Positions 1 through 12,280 of a DNA stretch of 64,000 nt are shown here, piece by piece. The stretch is from Datisca glomerata (Eukaryota; Streptophyta; Magnoliopsida; Cucurbitales; Datiscaceae), in NCBI GenBank assembly GCA_003255025.1, contig QANY01002415.1, forward strand, positions 186,001 to 250,000, in the 5' to 3' direction. The stretch's first letter is position 1; the number at the start of each line of letters is the position of its first letter. The notes below the pieces were generated by a model, which ran no database searches, was not told the origin of the DNA, and worked only from the letters and a program-made list of their open reading frames with translations. A program made the position numbers and the translations under genes.

Positions 1-532
1 TAAGTAGTGATTGATGATATTTATTTTAAGTTAATCATTAAGCGTGTCTCGCATATAAAATAAGTAGAATTAGAGGAAAAGACGAGAAAATTATTAATAT
101 AGTAAAGTTCATTCATATAACTAGTTTCCTCTGTATATTCAAACACTCTAAACAATGTAAGTGTGATCATTGGCATTTTTCTTTCATTTCCTACTAGTTT
201 CCAAGATCTAAACATATCCTTGGTGGTCGAGCTCCCTATACTGAGCTCAACTTATGTGTTCAAAGTCGTACCATGATTCTCAGGGAACTTAGGTCGAGCA
301 ATATGGCTCAAACATTCTTAGTTCCTGACACACGGTGAGTATTTTCCATAAACATGTTGTTACATCTTCACAATAGAGTGAGCTATAACAGTTGAATTCT
401 CTTATTATTTTATTTAATGCCTATTGAGTCACTTTTTTTGCCCCCATATTGTAGGATGGGTCCCAAAACATATGAAATATATCTTCCAAGTCGTAGACAC
501 AATTTTCATCACAAATGAATTTTCACATAATT

Positions 533-574
<42 letters not shown>

Positions 575-3158
575 CTGAGTATTAATGAATAAAATATTAT
601 TTTAAGATACATGATAATAAATTATAGAGGTATTGAAAGTTTGATATTCTAACAGTACTAAAAAAAATTTCCTAGCGTCCACTAATGAAAAACTCGTTTT
701 CCTCGTTGGAATGTGTCATATATTGTATGTTTTGCCCATTTGCGTTGTCTACATTTTTTTAGTTTAGTAACCAAGCCTAGTTGAGTTTATGTGTGTGTCG
801 TGTAGTCCGACTATTATTTGTACTGCGTAGTTTAATTTGTGATTGATAAGCTGTGTAGTTTAGTTGTCATTTGCGGTGGTCTAGGATGTGTGTTAAAATG
901 TGTCTCATGTTTTTTGATTGTTTCCTATCAATGCTGGTTAAAAAACTCTAGTACATTTATCTTTAACATATATTTTTAAGAAGTAGAATGAGTTGGAGTT
1001 TTCAACTTGATATCAAGGTTTAGACGGACACTTGTTTATTTGTATCATATAGTTAGACTGTCATGAGTTATGATTCATGTAGATGTACTTAAATATATCC
1101 CACATTGCCTGGCTTTGTTATTTTTATGTTGGTTATAACGTTTTAGTTCTTATACCTTTAGTAAATTGTGTTTTGAGGAGGAGAATAAGGTGAGTTTTTA
1201 TAACTTCACTCTCATTGGTCACTTCACACACTTGAAGGATCATTGAAGGCTCAAGCAGTAAACATTGACGTACATGGTGGATTCCAATGTATGGATCCTT
1301 TTTGGAGTTTCCGTGTCAATCACTTCCATTCCTCTCATTAGACTATCGCTAGCATTTCTATGTATCCAAGTTGTACCTGCCAATCAAACTGACTCCCTTG
1401 AAGAGTGATTCTCGATCATAACTAGAGAGTTTCTCTTGCTGTTTTTTTTAGAAAATCTACCTCTAGCAAGATAGGGCAACACTAAAATTTTATTCTCGAT
1501 CATATATTTAATTAATAAAAAAGAATAGTTTAAAAAAATTATTTTATTCAATTTATACCCATAAAATTTAGATAGTTGATAAATTATACCCACAAATTTT
1601 AAAAAACTATTTTCTAGATATGTAGTTTTTACAATTGATTTATCCGGCAAACAATGTTACAATATTTGTAATTAATAAAAAATAACAGTTTAAAATATAT
1701 GATTAAATTTGTAAAATGTTCTATAAAAAAGTACTGTAATATATGTAAAGAATTATCTGATCGGCCATACGTGATTAATAGACATAGAAATTAAAAAAAA
1801 AATGAAAAAAAAAAGACTAACTGGCAATAGAAAAATTGACCAAATTAAGCATATATGACCAATCTTGCCTATTTTGGAGTTTCATGGAGTAATCATGATC
1901 ATTTAAAATTTTGTGGATTTAAATTATAAATACCCAAAGTTAGTTGAACGTAACCCTTAAAAATTTTAGAGGGTGGTGAATATGGATACGTCAATATTGA
2001 AAATTTAATATTTTTTCACGTCAAATGTCTATTACTTTAAATTACAAGAACTTGTTAATTCTCTTTACTCAAAATATTGAGTTTTCAGCCAAAAGAATTA
2101 ATATGGGATCTAACGTAAATAGAGTGAAGTACATGGGCCTTGAAAAAAAAAGGTAAAGGGGTTACATGGGAATTTCGTCATGGGAAAGAGCTTAAAGAAA
2201 GTCAAGTTGTCTATGACGTTGTTGCTTTGACTCCAAATCAATCCAATTCTTCATGGTATTCCGTTATAGTACGTGGCTATCATTGATTTGACCAACTCAC
2301 AATAGAAAATGTGATCACATGCATATTCATGAGAAAGCCTGGGCCTGAAATCTCAATCATTCGTTTACTTGTCCCTATTTGGCATTTAGATTCAAGAAAA
2401 AATGAGATCCATGCAATGCCAATATACCTTCAAAAGAAAACCCCCAAATTTCAGCATTTTCAGTTTTTTTTTCTTAAAATAACCTCATCTTTCTTACTTT
2501 TGGTCATAAAGTTGGCTTGGCTCGTCTGCAATAAATGGAGATTTTGAGCCAGAATCGTTGATCCGATATGCATGTTGAGAGAGAGACCAAGCCAACGAGA
2601 GAGAAAGAACCTCTGGATGGGATATTGAAGAAGTCGTGGATGAGAGATTTTCTAAGCAAAGCAACGCCATTAAAGAAGCTGTGGATGGGAGAAACCAACG
2701 TGGAAAAACTGGGCAAAAAAAGAGGGGAAAAGTGGGTTTTAAAGAAGAATATAAAACAACTTAAAGTAGAACACTTTTCTAAAATGAAATGGCTTTCTTG
2801 ATTTTCTTCTTCAAAAATTGAAGTATTTGACCATTATAAAGATAAATGTAATTACCCTAATTGTAGCATTAATTTAGTAAAATAGTAAAATTGTAAAGTA
2901 ATAATCTTTTTACAACATTCTCACAATTATATCATAACATTTTCAACTATTACCAAATACGGTAATCTTACATTTCTGGACATATATATTCCCACAATCA
3001 TACTTCAATAATCTTATTCCAGAAATTTTTTACTCATAATCTTATATCAAATGACCTCTTACAATGATATTAGAGTTAGAGGAGTGCTAGCACTCACTTA
3101 CAAGGTCACTCTCTTTATCATTCTTCATTTTTACATGATGACTTTGTCATGTGTACCA
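1..3158. other. Gene-free AT-rich intergenic sequence
   Basis: No reading frame here resembles a known protein and none exceeds about 90 codons. The stretch is AT-rich with poly-A/T runs and one AT microsatellite. 2820-3060 is especially AT-rich and looks like old degraded repeat sequence, but I found no terminal repeats or target duplications to define an element. Confidence 0.6.
535..570. repeat. (AT)n microsatellite
   Basis: Uninterrupted AT dinucleotide run of 36 bases, seen directly. Confidence 0.95.
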
Positions 3159-4159
3159 TTGAAGATTGATATGACCAATCAAGATGGGTAAATTGGGTGA
3201 GTTTGCAACTTAAAAAATATAATCACTCAATTATTATAAATATCAACTATTAATATAAGAGTAATGATAAGTGTGAAAATGTAAACATCAGATAAATATA
3301 AACCTACGCGAAATAAATGAGTGTTCAACAATAAAGAGAGTAGAGAGAGAGAAAACATATGATATTTTGTTGTGGTTCGGGAAAGTTTATCATTACGTCC
3401 ACACTTCAAAGATATTCCCTTGAAATTTTTTCCCCCATGATCTTCTTAAGAGTGAAGGCCAAAACTTTTACAATCCCTATTGGTTTATAAAACCAACAAA
3501 ATATTGACAATGTAGAGCTTTGAGATCTTCAAATCCACTACAAATGAATATCAAGAACTCTATCACAATTTACTTTTCACTCACAACTAAATTTTTCTCA
3601 CTCAAGGGATTTATCAATTCTATGCTCAAGATAACAATACAAGGTTGTGAGAACATCAGAGAGAATAGATAATGCTTAGTTGGAAAGTGTGTGGAAGAAA
3701 TGAGAATTGCTCGACTATATATTCTATTCAAAATACTGTAGAAACTAGTACAATTGGTTTGGAGAACCGCTTGCACTGGTCCCTAATTAAGGGAAGGTAT
3801 TCCTTAATTTTCAGCTGGTGCACCAATTTCTCATACTTTCTTTAATTGTCAAATCAGTGCACTAATTATGAGTAACCAGCCTGACTGGTTTATCGAATAG
3901 ATCGGTCTCCCACTGGTGTGACCGATTTTACCCCCAAAATATCTTGACTCTTGTATTTACTTGTCCATTTAGATATTTCAAGCGTACTTCTAGACTTTTT
4001 GACTGGTGCGACTATTTTAAAAAAATATGAGAGTCGAGAGGGTTGATTATTTCTGGATGATGTATTTTTTACTATGTTTTTTAGTCTAGAAAAATTAAAT
4101 CAATCTAAGTGAGCACCTATTACATAATAAATCAAAATTACATAAATTATTCATGTCTT
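3159..4159 (-). repeat. 3' LTR of copia element E
   Basis: Aligns along its length with 12281-13290. Shared landmarks are gatatgaccaa near the start, the 'ctcaaggga' stretch, the asymmetric 'ttaagggaa' stretch and 'gagtgagct/gagcacct' near the end. On the minus strand it follows the purine tract, so it is the 3' LTR. The termini have lost the usual TG..CA. Confidence 0.8.
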
Positions 4160-4174
4160 TCCTTTTTCTTCAAG
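4160..4174 (-). other. Polypurine tract of element E
   Basis: The minus strand reads GCTTGAAGAAAAAGG directly upstream of the 3' LTR, the expected position of the plus-strand primer. Position and composition are seen; function is inferred. Confidence 0.6.
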
Positions 4175-5034
4175 CTTTCCATGCATCCATCTAGTGATTG
4201 TTCTTGTACATTTGATTTAACTCATTAATAATACTTTAATAATTTTTATCATCAAAATTCACTTGAGAGACAATAGGATCAACAATCTTCCCATTTTTAA
4301 TAATGAAAAACCATCAAGTAATACAACATTATTATAAATAATCAAGTGTAATAAAGCATGTGATCATGGATAATCATAACCAAATATACTTCTAGTAACT
4401 ACATGTCATTTGTCTAATTGCATCAAATAAATACTCCCCCAAATACATGACATATATTATTACAACCCCTAAGTACAGGCCATGTAATATGATTAAAAAT
4501 CAAAGAAGGAAGTAAAGACATTAAAGAAGTAAGCACGTCAAAGAATTACTCTCCCTAAATTCATGCCATATAAGAAAAATTATGTGCCCATAAAAACATT
4601 AGTCTTTCCTCGTTTGTCATTATAAAAAAAAATCAGATAACATATGGTACAAAACAAGATAATAGAAATGCATGAAAATAAAATTTATACACGGTTGGAT
4701 CAATTTGCACACTAACCAAATATTTTGATGATTTTTTTCTTTATCATAAGTATCTAAAAAAACTGTCTTCTTTGCTATTTTATACCCCAAGACTTCCAAA
4801 TAATATATTCTCTCCCTCATAATACCATTTCCTAATTTCGCTCATGTCCATATTTGACTTTTGATTTTTCTACCTAAAAAATATCCTCTAATGCAGCTAT
4901 ATCTATAATTTGTTATGTACTTGTAAATTACACATTAAATTGTACAAGTGCAAATAAATATAAAAAAAGAATTTAACTAATATTCAAAACAACCAATACA
5001 ATTCTATTTTTACAAAAAAAAAAAATCAATACTT
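4175..5034. other. 3' untranslated region of element E
   Basis: AT-rich sequence between the RNase H remnant and the polypurine tract. No protein similarity is seen in either strand. Confidence 0.5.
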
Positions 5035-5742
5035 AATAGTTTGTAAAGATGTCAGCTAGTCGATTTAATGTGTGCACAAGATCAAGTGAAATATCTTTGT
5101 TTTGCATGTGGTCTGAAAAATGATGTCTAAGCTCAATATGTTTAGTGCGAGAGTACTAAATAGGATATTTAAAAAAATTGATGGTACTGGTGTTATCTCG
5201 TCCAATATGTACAAAGTTTAAGTCAAAATCTCTTAAATTTTGTTTCATATACAAAATATGAGAACAACAACTACCAACCGAATACGTTCATCTTCAGTAG
5301 TTGATAAAGCTATTGAATTTTACTTTTTGTTAAAACAAAAGACAAGTGAGTGTCCAAAAATTTGACAAGTGTCACTTGTACTTTTTTTATCGGTTAATCT
5401 ATTAGCAAAATCAGAGTAAGAGTATCCAACTAGTTAAAAAGATTATCATTTTGGATACCAAAAACCAAATTTGGTAGTCTCACGCAGATATTTAAAAATT
5501 CATTTAATTGCTTACAAGTGTGATTCTTTAGGATAAGTTTGAAAACGTGCGCCAAACAAACACTAAACATGATACCAGGTCTACTTAGAGTTATGTAAAG
5601 TATGGAGCCTATCATACCTCATTATTTTTTAATATCTATGTTTTTACCTTCATCATCCTTATTTACCTTTGTTGTTATACTCATGGGAGTGTTGCTAAAT
5701 TTTATGTTTTCCATTCCAAACTTTTTTAAGAGACACTTGGTG
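5035..5742 (-). pseudogene. copia reverse transcriptase C-terminus and RNase H remnant (element E)
   Basis: Minus strand. The first part (about 5615-5430) reads MIGSILYITLSRPGIMFSVC, matching the conserved copia 'MIGSLLYLTASRPDI' block downstream of the reverse transcriptase. Further along, near 5310-5050, are residues matching the copia RNase H blocks 'S.ALSTTEAEY', 'CC.Q' and 'R.KHI..R.HF', broken by several frameshifts and stops. It is the continuation of the reverse transcriptase at 7617-8530, separated from it by the solo LTR insertion. No function can remain. Confidence 0.75.
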
Positions 5743-7616
5743 TGTTAGAATTATGTCCATAAAATAGGGTGTAATAACTATTCATGAGTATTTAGTTATT
5801 TCTCTGACATTTTATATTACTGAATTTAATGAATGAATGAAAGCTTTTCTATAAATTAAAGTGTGTTTATAATTTACTCAAATTTTGGAACTATTGTCAA
5901 CGTAAGAAGAGTAAATACTGAGAGGTCTTCTAAAATCATTCAGAACTTTATTCGCAGTCTTAGGATCTGACTGGGCAATCGAGTTCGATTATGACTGTTA
6001 GATTGAACCAAATGATGTCAGTCTTGGGGCATGAGAGTGAGGAATCTAACGGTTGACCTAGGCATGTTGTGGAATATGTTGAATAGACCAATAATAAATT
6101 AGTTTAAACTAAAACTGTTTATCTAGCTCTAAATATAATTGTTACACCTTAAAAGTATTTTTATAATTACCTTAATTCTGACGTGAATACGAAACTTAAC
6201 CTAGTTAGTTACGATTTTTGATACATCAAAGAAGTGCATTTGAATTGCTAGACAATACCTCTACTATTGGGATCATGATTCAACTATGTTGGAGTTGGGT
6301 GATTCACAGATATGAAAATTTGTGGTTAGATTGTAAAATACAACAATATCACCTTATGATTTATTGTGTATGAATAAACTAACCTGACCAGGTACTCGAT
6401 GAAATGTATCATTGAATAAAACATAAAGAACTATACGAGATAATTCACTATTATGTCTTTCTTATTCACAGTCAATAAATGAGTTAAGAAAATAATAACA
6501 AGAGGGGTAAGCTAGTAATTTTACATCCCGCTCTTATTACTGATATTTACGAAGGGTAATATGATAAAATATTATGTGGATCGTGAAATAAAAGTGTTTA
6601 TTTACACCAACAGAAAGTGTAGCGCGCATGAATCGAGAGTTTATTTGACATCGAATCTATAGTAGAGTCGTACGATGTCAAGATTAAATATGTTATGAAT
6701 TTTATAAAGATAAATTCGTCGGATATTTGAATCTTATAGTTTTACTCATGTGGGTCCATTTGATCTCAGGAGTAGCCTATGAGGACATGAATAGAAGAAA
6801 CAAAATCACTTTGACCAAAATGGTGTTTTGAGCCAATGTATATTTCCTGAACTCATATGTGATGGGTGTTATCAGTTATTTAGTGAAGAGCAATTAATTG
6901 ATGTTCAAATTAAGTAATTTATTATTTTTTAATTATTAGATAATTAGTAAATAAGAGAAATTAATTAATTGATAGAGATCAATTTAAATTTATCAATTTT
7001 AGGTTGATGAATTTGGACATAATATTGAATTTAATGGGAGATGTAATTTTCAACAATTATAGATTATCACGATGAATTTCAGAAATTAGACATCAATGGG
7101 GTGTATGTGAAAATTCTAAAATTATTATATAAGGGATGGCATTAGGGTTGCCTTCCTAAGTGTGTCGACACAACCCTAATCGCACAGAGTAGAAAAATGT
7201 TTCTCTCTCCCCCTCCTATTGTTGCCACCGGATTCATAGAGGAATAAAATATTTTTTCCTTCCTCAGTTGTTTTGAGAGTTCACACTCAGTTCCTAACGA
7301 CGTATTTGTGAGATATACTTCTGAATCCAGCTTGTGGTTGTTGGTGCAAACACCAATTGAAGTTCTTTGATTTGAAGATCGAAGAAAGTGAAACATTTAA
7401 TAAGGATTCCACCAATTCAGAAAGTCTCCGATACAACGAAAATGTATAAATTATTTCTACCTCTTTTGAATACGTTTAACTTTGTATGCATAACGGATGT
7501 ATGATTTTAATATTTAATATGATTAAATTGGTTGATGTAAATTTTTTTTATATTCTGCCTACGAACCATTCGTGATTCAATGATTTTTCCTCAAATTTTT
7601 AAACTCCTATCCAACA
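5743..7616 (+). mobile_element. Solo LTR of the copia D family, 5-bp target duplication TGGTG
   Basis: Starts TGTTAG and ends CCAACA, with TGGTG immediately before (5738-5742) and after (7617-7621). The 1874 bp match the left LTR of copia element D (35783-36940 plus 49834-50528) end to end, including the block at 6841-6900 that is split by the gypsy insertion in D. No internal region or second LTR is present, so it arose by recombination between two LTRs. It lies inside the reverse transcriptase gene of element E. The host sequence joins cleanly when the LTR and one duplication copy are removed. Confidence 0.92.
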
Positions 7617-8530
7617 TGGTGCAATTTTCTTAACTGATGGAGATTTTATCTTTCATTCACTTGATTTATAGTACAAGGAAGAAACTCAACTCTCCCATCG
7701 TGCTCATCTTAAACTCATTACTCATTATTTTACCAAAGTTCTTGCACAAACGATCGTTAGTGGAAATAATATCAACTATGTCAATTTGTCCAATCAAAAT
7801 GTTATTTCCTACTAGTTTTATGAATAATGTGTTATCCACTTTACCAATGCTAAAACCATCATCAATAATAAATTTTCTTAGTCGTTCTTACCAAGCTCTA
7901 GGAGTTTGTTTTAAGTTAGAGAGGGACTTCTTACATTTAATACACGTGGTTTAAAAAATTTAAGCTTTGAAATCCATGAGGTTGACAAATACTTCCTCCA
8001 AGATGTATCCATTTAAAAATGCACTATTGATATCCATTTGATATAAAATAAATTTTTTGAAACAAGTAAAGGCTAAGAGCATTTGAATTGAGAGCCTAGA
8101 AACATGAGTAAATGTCTCATCAAAATCTATTCATTCTTATTGATTATATCCTTGTGCACTAGTCTAGCTTTATTGCTAGTTATTATCCATTTTCATCTAC
8201 TTTATTTTTTAACACTCATTTTATACCTATTACAGATTGATTTATCATCTAGGAACAAGTTCACATACCTCGTTTCATTCAAATTGATTTAGTTGCTCGA
8301 GTTTTACTCATTTTGGGATATCTCACATGACAAGCTTCTTTGGGTGATTCTTCACAAATGTCTATTCTTTTGGAAGTTAATTTTGATCTTCTACCTTGAC
8401 AACTTCTTTGGGAGACTCAATTGATCATTCATTCAAATCTACCTCTTCTATATTTCTGATGGTCTCATTAACTTGATCATTGGTAACATTAGAAAATCTA
8501 GATTCATAAAAAACTATATGCATGGATTTT
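7617..8530 (-). pseudogene. copia reverse transcriptase remnant (element E)
   Basis: Minus strand. The block near 8040-7975 reads MDINSAFLNG..LEEVFV, matching the copia catalytic segment 'MDVKSAFLNG.L.EEVYV', whose first aspartate is retained. Downstream frames hold fragments resembling the 'NDKLC..F...M..EFEMSMMGEL' block (about 7790-7700). Stops and frameshifts interrupt it repeatedly. The gene continues left of the solo LTR at 5742-5430. Known role of the family: copying element RNA into DNA in the cytoplasmic particle. This copy is dead. Confidence 0.75.
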
Positions 8531-8599
8531 TTCACTATTTGAGTTCTCTTATTATACTCTATAGGTTTTACAAAATGTGTGGTATCCTAAGAAACTTCC

Positions 8600-9500
8600 T
8601 ACATTAGTCTTTGACTCAAAATTTTCCTAGATTATCTATATTATTCAAAATAAAAATTTTCATCCAAAAACTTTAAAATATGAAATACAAAGATTTTTCC
8701 AATGAAAAGCTCATAAGGTGTTTTGTTAGTAAAGGTGAAATATAAACACAATATATAATGTTGCAAGATGTGCTTATAGCTTCAGCCTCAAAATATATAG
8801 GTAAGTCATGTTTATTTAATATCGTTCTTACCATTTCTTGTAGGGAGTAATTTTTCCTCTCAACAATATAATTTTGTTGTGGATTTCATTGCAAAAAAAT
8901 TCAGATTCTTTGTTTTAAACTCTCCATTATGATCACTTCTAATTTTTAAATTATAAAAAAATTTCCACTGTGAACACGTTCACTAAAATTTCTAAATTCT
9001 CTAAAAGTTTCATCTTGATTTTTGAGAAATAATATCCAAGTATATCTTGAAAAATCATCGACTATGACAAAAGCACAATGTTTAACTCTAAGACTTACAA
9101 ATTTGGAAGGACCAAATAAATATATGTGAAGTAATTGCAATGGTCGAGTCATTCGCACTATACGTTTGGATTTGAAAGAGACTTGTTTACCCATTTGACA
9201 TGCATCACAACTGTTGTCATTTTCACTAGCAAGACCTTTAACAATATTATTTTTTGTAATTTTTAAACTTAAATCCATGGTAGCATGTCTGAGTCTTTTA
9301 TGTCACAGCCAACTCTCATTTTTAAATACTAGAAAATATATTTTCACTATGATTTTAAAAATCTCTCAAGTTTATGGTGTATCATTATATCCATTTTCCA
9401 ATAAATAAAACTTTGTTAGACGCTTTATCAATGATTAAGTAAAAATCTTTTTAAAAAAAGACTCAATAATTTTTGTCACAAAGTTGACTAGCTAATAATA
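8600..9500 (-). pseudogene. copia GAG-pre-integrase and integrase core remnant (element E)
   Basis: The longest open piece is the minus-strand frame 9278-8946. It contains CDACQMGKQ, matching the end of the GAG-pre-integrase zinc-binding block, then LLHIYLFGPSKF (the 'H.DLFGP' block; the catalytic D is replaced) and FVIVDDFSRYTW, the highly conserved copia integrase motif. Weak integrase sequence continues to about 8600. The protease lies upstream beyond the hAT-type insertion. Confidence 0.85.
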
Positions 9501-9516
9501 AGTAAGTTGTTATTTA

Positions 9517-9816
9517 TAGGGGTGTAAGCCAAACCGTTAAAACTGATAATAGACTGAACCGAGCTGAATCGCAACGGTTCGGTCGGTGTGTGTATTGCAG
9601 ACGGTTTGGTTTGGTTTTGGAGTTATAAACATTGTCGGTTTGGTTCGATCTATGACTTTTCTGTTGAAACCGCACCAAACTGCACTCCATATATAAATAA
9701 CACATTCTCAAGCCCTAGCCTCCAAGTTTCCACAACACAGCTTCTCTCCTTGGCTCTCAATTATTCACCTCTTTCTCTATGTCTTCCCTCTTTTCTCCCT
9801 TTCTTTGTTCTTTATC

Positions 9817-9858
<42 letters not shown>

Positions 9859-9932
9859 ATTTTGTCTGTGTTTGTTCCATCTTTATCTCTCTTCGTTCTC
9901 CATCTCTTCGCTCTCTCTCTCTCTCTCTCTCT

Positions 9933-9976
<44 letters not shown>

Positions 9977-10451
9977 CTCCAACTTTTATTTGTTTGTTCT
10001 GTATCTCTCCATTTCTCTTCTTTATTTCAGGATCTTTTACAGAGAAGATGGTTACTTCAGAGACAAAGAAGAACAATTCGATGCGTGATTTTGAAAAATT
10101 GAAGCTTGCGGCTACTGCTAATAGGAGAGGGATGCTTGGTCAAATCTGGTTCTAAAAAATCAAAGCTTACGGCTAGAGGGAAGAAAAAATCGCTTTGAAT
10201 CTGAGTGGATGATTGATTCTTGTTCATTAGGATTTGTGCATTTGGTTTATTTATTCTCTTTTGTGCTATTTGGATTTTTAAGGTTAAATATGATTTTTTG
10301 GCGATCCTGTTGTAAGTCCTGATTTTAATTTTTTTAACATGAAATTTGAAGTTATTAGTACTTAGATACTCTTTACTCTTGTAATTGTTCAATAAATATT
10401 GCATAAGTTTGATTCAGACCCCTAAACCGAATTGAACCGTTTACACCCCTA
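9517..10451. mobile_element. Non-autonomous hAT-type element, 8-bp target duplication
   Basis: Both ends read TAGGGGTGTAA inward (11 identical bases; right end seen as TTACACCCCTA). They are flanked by GTTATTTA (9509-9516) and GTTCTTTA (10452-10459), an 8-bp direct repeat with one mismatch, typical of hAT. The 935-bp interior encodes no transposase. It holds a TATA-like tatataaata (about 9690), long CT runs like a plant 5' leader, and a short open stretch around 10048-10155 (MVTSETKKNN...). It sits between the protease and integrase remnants of element E. Confidence 0.8.
9820..9973 (+). repeat. Compound (CT)n microsatellite
   Basis: Three CT-dinucleotide runs (about 9820-9857, 9906-9931, 9935-9973) separated by short interruptions containing ttcg. 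All serine/leucine-rich frames here are artefacts of the run. Confidence 0.95.
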
Positions 10452-10507
10452 GTTCTTTAACCCGTGTACTAGTAAAATCTTATATATAGTGAGGGAAGCG
10501 TCATTAC

Positions 10508-10702
10508 TTATAGACCCAATACTGATGATTTTTCTTTTTTTTCGTCCCTCAAAGTGATGTGTCCTTTCTTTCGACTTATTTCGGTAAGCTTTCTTTCGTC
10601 ACTGGTCATGTGTTTTGAGCATCTACTATTAAGGTACCATTTGTCATCCTTCTTAGATGTACCTACAACAACGATATTTAAAAAGTTATTTTTGTTATCC
10701 AA
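10508..10702 (-). pseudogene. copia aspartic protease remnant (element E)
   Basis: Minus strand. The frame contains DKWYLNSRCSKHMTSDERKL, matching the copia protease block 'W.LDSGCSRHMTGD...F'. The catalytic DSG is replaced by NSR, so the enzyme would be inactive. It lies downstream of the gag zinc-knuckle segment and upstream (minus strand) of the hAT-type insertion. Confidence 0.8.
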
Positions 10703-11330
10703 ATATTTTTAGGTCCTTGATTGTTAGTATAATAGGGAGTCCAATCGTGTTTTTTCAAGGTATACATCTTTCTTTTTACGGAAACATGAGAAACTCTTAT
10801 ACCCTCTAACTCCGCAATAATGTCAGATGATAGGAGTATGGCGTGTATGAGAATGTTTGGATTTTACAAAAATATTTTAATGATGTTCTTGATTTTAAAA
10901 AGATGTATACCCTAATACACTTTTATCGGAGGCATATCTTTGATTTCCAAGAAGCCTATTCCTATTATTACTACTGTTAATAAACTTTTGGAGTGTTGTA
11001 TTTAAATCTTTTTATTTCCTTTGACATCTTACAAGATCTCAATTCAACACATGTAGAGTTGCTTTGATTTTTAAGCTTTCATTCTCCAAACACTCATTTT
11101 CTTCTTGAAGTTTTATAAAGCCATTTTTCATAATTTTATTCTTTAAACATAATTTTTCAAATTCTCCAAAAAGTACTTCAAAAACTATTTCAAGATCATC
11201 ATATCTAGGCTTAGTATTTGAAGTTAGTTTGGAAGAGCTACCTCATCTTTCAAAGCCATGAAGCACATGTTTGCCACTTCTTCTTCTTCTTCTTCTTCCT
11301 CGAAGTCACTTTCATCGGTCTCATGCCAAG

Positions 11331-12228
11331 TTACCTTGAATGCTCTTTGTTTGAATTTCTTTGGGGTGTCAAACAATCGGCCTTGATATGTCTAACTTTT
11401 TTATATTCGTAGCATATTAGTATGTCGCGTGATATTTTCTTTGTCATCTTTTCTGGGAGTACTATTTCTTCTATCCAAGAATCTCTTAACTGTCTTGTGA
11501 GAAGGGCTATGTCATCTTTTTCATCGTAGTAATCTTTTTCATTAGTAGATTGCTCTAGAGTTAATTTGAGTGAAATGAACTTCTTGTTTAGTGTTTCTTC
11601 TTCTACATTTTGTTTGTGCCTCATTCTGTGTGTCATCAAAGAGTCAATGAGTTCTTCAAATGACAAAGTATTTAGATCTTTGACTTTTTAAACGACAATA
11701 ACTTTGGCTTCCCAACTTTTTGATAAGAACCTAAGAGGATTTCTAACCATGTTCACATTAAAGTAGGCTTTTCCAGTAGATCTTAATCCATTTATAATAT
11801 CGATAAAGCGAGTAAATTTATCATGCACATATTCATCATGTTTCGTTTTAAGCATTTTCTAACTATGTACGAGAATACTTATCTTAGATCTTTGATTTGG
11901 TTTGTACCATCGTGTGTGACTTCAAACATATGCCAAATAGACTTAGTAGATTCACAAGTAGATATTCTATTGAATTTAATTTGATCAAGAGCACATTACA
12001 ACACATTTATAGCTCTAGCATTCGGCTAGATTTTCTTTTTATCCTCATCATTCCATTTACTACTAATCTTAGTAATACTTTTACCTTTTACAGTTTTGTA
12101 TGGAATGTGAGCACCACTTTCTATTTCATCCCATAAATTATAATCTGTAGATTGTAAATAATGTTTTCATGCAAGCTTTCTAGTAAGTATAGTTATTTTC
12201 AAAAACTGATCCACTCGTGGTTGCCATT
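11331..12228 (-). pseudogene. copia gag remnant with zinc knuckle (element E)
   Basis: Minus strand. The 3' half (11666-11331) is open and includes SFEELIDSLMTHRM, a typical copia gag block, and CYEYKKVRHIKADC, a CCHC zinc knuckle whose second cysteine has become tyrosine and whose usual G-H is altered. The 5' half (about 12228-11690) begins MATTSGSVFENN and is broken by several stops. Gag forms the particle shell in this family. The start is chosen from proximity to the primer-binding site and the shared gag layout. Confidence 0.75.
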
Positions 12229-12266
12229 ACTTAAGACAGTGAAGTCTTTTAAGAAATAAGTTTCAA

Positions 12267-12280
12267 GCTTTAATACCAAT
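12267..12280 (-). other. Primer-binding site of element E
   Basis: The minus strand reads ATTGGTATTAAAGC directly after the 5' LTR, close to the copia site TGGTATCAGAGC that pairs with initiator methionine tRNA. Two bases differ from the usual core. Confidence 0.8.

Noticed and set aside
3090..3158. Similarity between 3090-3158 and the reverse complement of about 13690-13745
   Set aside because: Short, about 70% identity by eye over some 50 bp flanking both ends of element E. It could be a remnant of one repeat, but there is too little to define a feature.
9588..10155. Serine/leucine-rich frames in all three forward frames and an Arg/Glu-rich reverse frame
   Set aside because: Artefacts of the CT microsatellite, which leaves every frame open.
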